From contig JAITEY010000165.1 in assembly GCA_031281815.1 (NCBI GenBank), positions 1 through 16,283 of the forward strand: a stretch of DNA of 16,283 bases. The letters run 5' to 3'. The notes under the pieces were generated by a model. The model did not search any database. It saw nothing but the letters and a program-made list of their open reading frames with translations, and had not been told where the DNA came from. Every line of letters begins with the position of its first letter. The stretch's first letter is position 1. Source of the DNA: Desulfovibrio sp. GTDB lineage: Bacteria > Desulfobacterota > Desulfovibrionia > Desulfovibrionales > Desulfovibrionaceae. The translations under genes and the position numbers were made by a program. Below are positions 15,542 to 16,283 of the stretch, piece by piece.

Positions 15542-15570
15542 AGCAAATTTGCGGTGTCGACAGCAAATTT
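15542..15570. repeat. Direct repeat AGCAAATTT, 20-bp period, upstream of the rpsF promoter
   Basis: AGCAAATTT occurs at 15542-15550 and again at 15562-15570, exactly 20 bp apart (about two helical turns), and ends 4 bp before the -35 box. The first copy is part of the palindrome GCAAATTTGC. This spacing suits a protein binding two sites on one face of the DNA, or an UP-like AT-rich element. The repeats also lie upstream of the divergent glycosyltransferase gene. Confidence 0.45.
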
Positions 15571-15574
15571 ACGA

Positions 15575-15603
15575 TTGACCTCCACGGATATTCCGTATAA
15601 ATT
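15575..15603 (+). promoter_or_regulatory. Probable promoter of the rpsF operon
   Basis: TTGACC (15575-15580) is followed by TATAAA at 15596-15601 (15-nt spacer) or TAAATT at 15598-15603 (17-nt spacer). The element is AT-rich in a GC-rich setting, correctly oriented, and about 155 nt upstream of rpsF. A perfect inverted repeat ACGGA-TAT-TCCGT (15584-15596) fills the spacer and could be an operator. Confidence 0.55.
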
Positions 15604-15612
15604 TTTTGTTTC

Positions 15613-15707
15613 CCCGGAACTCACGCCGGGAGCCGCGCCCTGCGCAATACCCGGCCCGCGCCGGGCAAAGCACGGCGCATCCTTGCCCGCGCGACCGTCG
15701 CGCGGGC
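15613..15707 (+). promoter_or_regulatory. Structured rpsF leader with three hairpins (candidate S6:S18 autoregulatory leader)
   Basis: The leader holds three inverted repeats: CCCGG/CCGGG (15613-15630), CCCGGC/GCCGGG with a 4-nt loop (15650-15665), and a 10-bp perfect stem GCCCGCGCGA/TCGCGCGGGC closed by CCG (15685-15707). Many bacteria regulate rpsF-rpsR by binding of the S6:S18 pair to a leader structure containing a conserved CCG. The CCG on the strongest hairpin here is suggestive of that. I have not matched the full consensus. A series of GC-rich repeats is also expected by chance in such sequence. Confidence 0.4.
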
Positions 15708-15757
15708 CTTGAAGCGAGCCCACCGAGACCGCTTCGCAAAGCCCGTAAGGAGTATGC

Positions 15758-16081
15758 ATGAGACTGTTTGAAACGCTTCTGCTCTTTTCCCCCGAGCTGT
15801 CCGCGGAGTTGCGCAACGCGACCCTGGCCGGCTTCAAAGACATCATAGCCCGCGAAGGGGGAACGCTGAAGGCCGAGGACAACTGGGGCATGCGCGACCT
15901 CGCCTACCCAGTAAAAAAACAGATGCGCGGCTGGTATACCCGCTTGGAATACCTCGCTCCCCCGACCGCGATAGCCGAATTTGAACGCAATATCCGCATA
16001 AGTGAAGATGTCTTCAAATTCCTGACCGTGAAACTGGACGACGCCGGCGTTCCCGCCGGCAACGAGGAGGACGCGGCATGA
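15758..16081 (+). CDS. rpsF: 30S ribosomal protein S6
   Basis: S6 binds the central domain of 16S rRNA as a dimer with S18 during small-subunit assembly. The 107-residue protein has the S6 ferredoxin-like fold signature: an opening MRLFETLLLFSPEL, then the central WGMRDLAYPVKKQMRGWYTR with its conserved W-G-x-R-x-L-A-Y-P-x-x-K, and ERNIRISEDVFKFLTVKL. The C-terminal tail is short and acidic, ending in EEDAA. The ATG at 15758 is preceded by TAAGGAG at ideal spacing; an overlapping ATG at 15754 is out of frame. The gene overlaps rpsR by ATGA, and rplI often follows in this arrangement. It is intact and of normal length. Confidence 0.97.
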   Translation: MRLFETLLLFSPELSAELRNATLAGFKDIIAREGGTLKAEDNWGMRDLAYPVKKQMRGWYTRLEYLAPPTAIAEFERNIRISEDVFKFLTVKLDDAGVPAGNEEDAA

Positions 16082-16283
16082 CGGCGTTCAGGAAAAAATT
16101 CGCGCCCCGTCGCAAATTCTGCCGCTTCTGCGCGGACAAGGATTTGCCCATAGATTATAAACGGCCGGACATCCTGCGGGATTTCGTCAACGAACGCGGC
16201 AAGATCATCGCCCGCCGCATCACCGGCGCCTGCTCCCGCCACCAACGCAGACTCACTGTGGAGATCAAACGCGCGCGCCAGAT
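16078..16283 (+). CDS. rpsR: 30S ribosomal protein S18 (partial, 3' end beyond window)
   Basis: S18 pairs with S6 on the 16S rRNA platform. The frame starts in the ATGA overlap with the rpsF stop and stays open to the window edge (68 complete codons). Family features are clear: a basic start MTAFRKKFAPRRKFCRFCAD, the Y-K-R-P-D-I-L-R-D-F segment, and the GKIIARRITGACSRHQRRLT block near the C-terminus. The C-x-x-C pair (C15, C18) together with Cys52 and His55 suggests the zinc-binding form. A GAGGAG sequence in the end of rpsF serves as SD. Only a few residues are missing. Confidence 0.96.
   Translation, partial: MTAFRKKFAPRRKFCRFCADKDLPIDYKRPDILRDFVNERGKIIARRITGACSRHQRRLTVEIKRARQ

Noticed and set aside
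14087..15712. 541-codon plus-strand open frame opposite the glycosyltransferase
   Set aside because: Shadow of a well-conserved GT4 gene, running through the rpsF promoter and leader without any domain.

Overview
The window is a GC-rich bacterial chromosome segment that looks like a member of the Desulfovibrionaceae or a close relative (Desulfobacterota). The evidence is protein style only: the S6 sequence with its WGMRDLAYPVKKQMRG block, a glycosyltransferase beginning with VVNVRWFNAAAWYG, a fused TAXI-TRAP permease with its TAXI binding protein, a sigma-54 response regulator and flagellar export genes. No rRNA, tRNA, CRISPR array or recognisable insertion sequence was seen.

Layout. (1) 1-2925, minus strand: a pheA-like gene, then fliR, then flhB, which runs off the left edge. 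FliR and FlhB belong to the flagellar type III export gate. (2) 3238-4785, plus strand: aroA (EPSP synthase), divergent from the pheA-like gene across a 312-bp gap. The pheA-like protein keeps the chorismate mutase / prephenate dehydratase / ACT architecture but appears to lack catalytic residues of both enzymes. AroA is enlarged by low-complexity insertions, including an in-frame 84-bp tandem duplication. (3) 4776-7800: a more AT-rich, apparently rearranged stretch. It holds a 15-codon stub that resembles the start of a PHP-domain protein and overlaps the end of aroA, a chemoreceptor on the minus strand, a probable N-terminal remnant of a second sensor, and an AT-rich gap. (4) 7734-11003, minus strand: a TAXI solute-binding protein gene, a 223-bp spacer with three hairpins, the fused 4TM/12TM TRAP permease, and a possible 23-aa ORF coupled to its stop. 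Together these form a secondary uptake system for an unknown, probably carboxylate, substrate. (5) 11304-12617, plus strand: an AcrA/HlyD-type periplasmic adaptor lipoprotein with no pump or outer-membrane channel beside it. (6) 12675-15457, minus strand: an NtrX/NtrC-type sigma-54 response regulator and a GT4 glycosyltransferase. (7) 15575-16283, plus strand: a promoter, a structured leader, rpsF and the start of rpsR, which overlaps rpsF by ATGA.

No obviously new multi-gene system is visible. The observations most worth following up are the degenerate pheA-like protein, the signs of a rearrangement around the chemoreceptor, the hairpin-filled TAXI/TRAP spacer, the orphan adaptor and the rpsF leader. 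All alignments and structures were judged by eye.
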